DNA of 64,000 nt from Kocuria sp. (GTDB lineage: Bacteria; Actinomycetota; Actinomycetes; Actinomycetales; Micrococcaceae): NCBI GenBank assembly GCA_030524035.1, contig JAUNHG010000002.1:646471-710470 (forward strand), in the 5' to 3' direction. The notes beneath the pieces were generated by a model. It was not told the DNA's origin. It made no database searches and saw only the letters and a program-made list of their open reading frames with translations. Both the position numbers and the translations under genes were made by a program. Below are positions 63,930-64,000 of the stretch, piece after piece. Each line of letters opens with the position of its first letter. The stretch's first letter is position 1.

Positions 63930-64000
63930 GCGCCACTCCACTCATCTGCCGTATTTGGTTTTCGGATTATCGATCGGGTTGGGGGTGTGTGTGGCTCACA

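Overview
This window is chromosomal DNA of a high-GC Gram-positive bacterium of the order Mycobacteriales, close to Corynebacterium or a relative. The evidence is a mycothione reductase gene, the odhI(garA)-ftsR-DUF151-MerR cluster, the idsA / Rv2175c-like / pknL / aroG / plsC block beside mraZ-rsmH, and a nearly complete copy of the mycobacterial Rv1691-Rv1713 block (TPR protein, HAD phosphatase, tlyA, nadK, recN, pyrG, NUDIX, xerD ... parA, scpA, scpB, rluB, cmk, der). The species cannot be named from the sequence alone.

Layout. 1-12.7 kb: start of rsmH (cut by the window edge) and mraZ with a candidate MraZ-box promoter, a DUF3040 protein, dinB, idsA, a DNA-binding PknL-substrate homologue, a LysM lytic transglycosylase, the PASTA kinase pknL, aroG, plsC, an esterase and mtr. 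12.8-16.4 kb: an orphan ParA-type ATPase, then the odhI-ftsR-DUF151-MerR2 cluster linking 2-oxoglutarate control and cell-division regulation. 16.6-20.6 kb: an ABC-class ATPase, a sortase-like protein that seems to lack the active-site arginine, and a Pro-rich Ig-fold surface adhesin with a non-LPXTG sorting signal. 20.7-28.0 kb: GNAT and hexapeptide acetyltransferases, recQ, an AlkC-like protein and the furA-katG peroxide operon with a palindromic operator.

28.1-35.3 kb is an AT-richer accessory island that ends at a tRNA-Pro(GGG) gene. It holds a TagF-like polymerase, an XcbB/CpsF-like alpha/beta-hydrolase protein and a hexapeptide O-acetyltransferase in one overlapping operon, which looks like a small phosphopolymer capsule or teichoic-acid-like locus. 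A DUF418 membrane protein follows. At its left edge, gene-like DNA on the minus strand is broken: one roughly 100-codon gene is interrupted by a single-base frameshift in a G5 run.

35.5-64 kb: pyruvate carboxylase, der, cmk, tyrA, rluB, scpB, scpA and parA. A complete propionate (2-methylcitrate) module then sits between parA and xerD: prpE diverges from gntR-prpD-prpB-prpC, and two oppositely oriented TGTATACA operators lie between them. xerD, NUDIX, pyrG, recN, nadK, tlyA, a small protein, a HAD phosphatase and a TPR protein follow as one tightly overlapping operon, and a Na+/dicarboxylate symporter ends the window. Genes usually found in these blocks are missing here: steA and steB (Rv1697/Rv1698) between recN and pyrG, and the lipomannan mannosyltransferases (Rv2174, Rv2181) around pknL and aroG.
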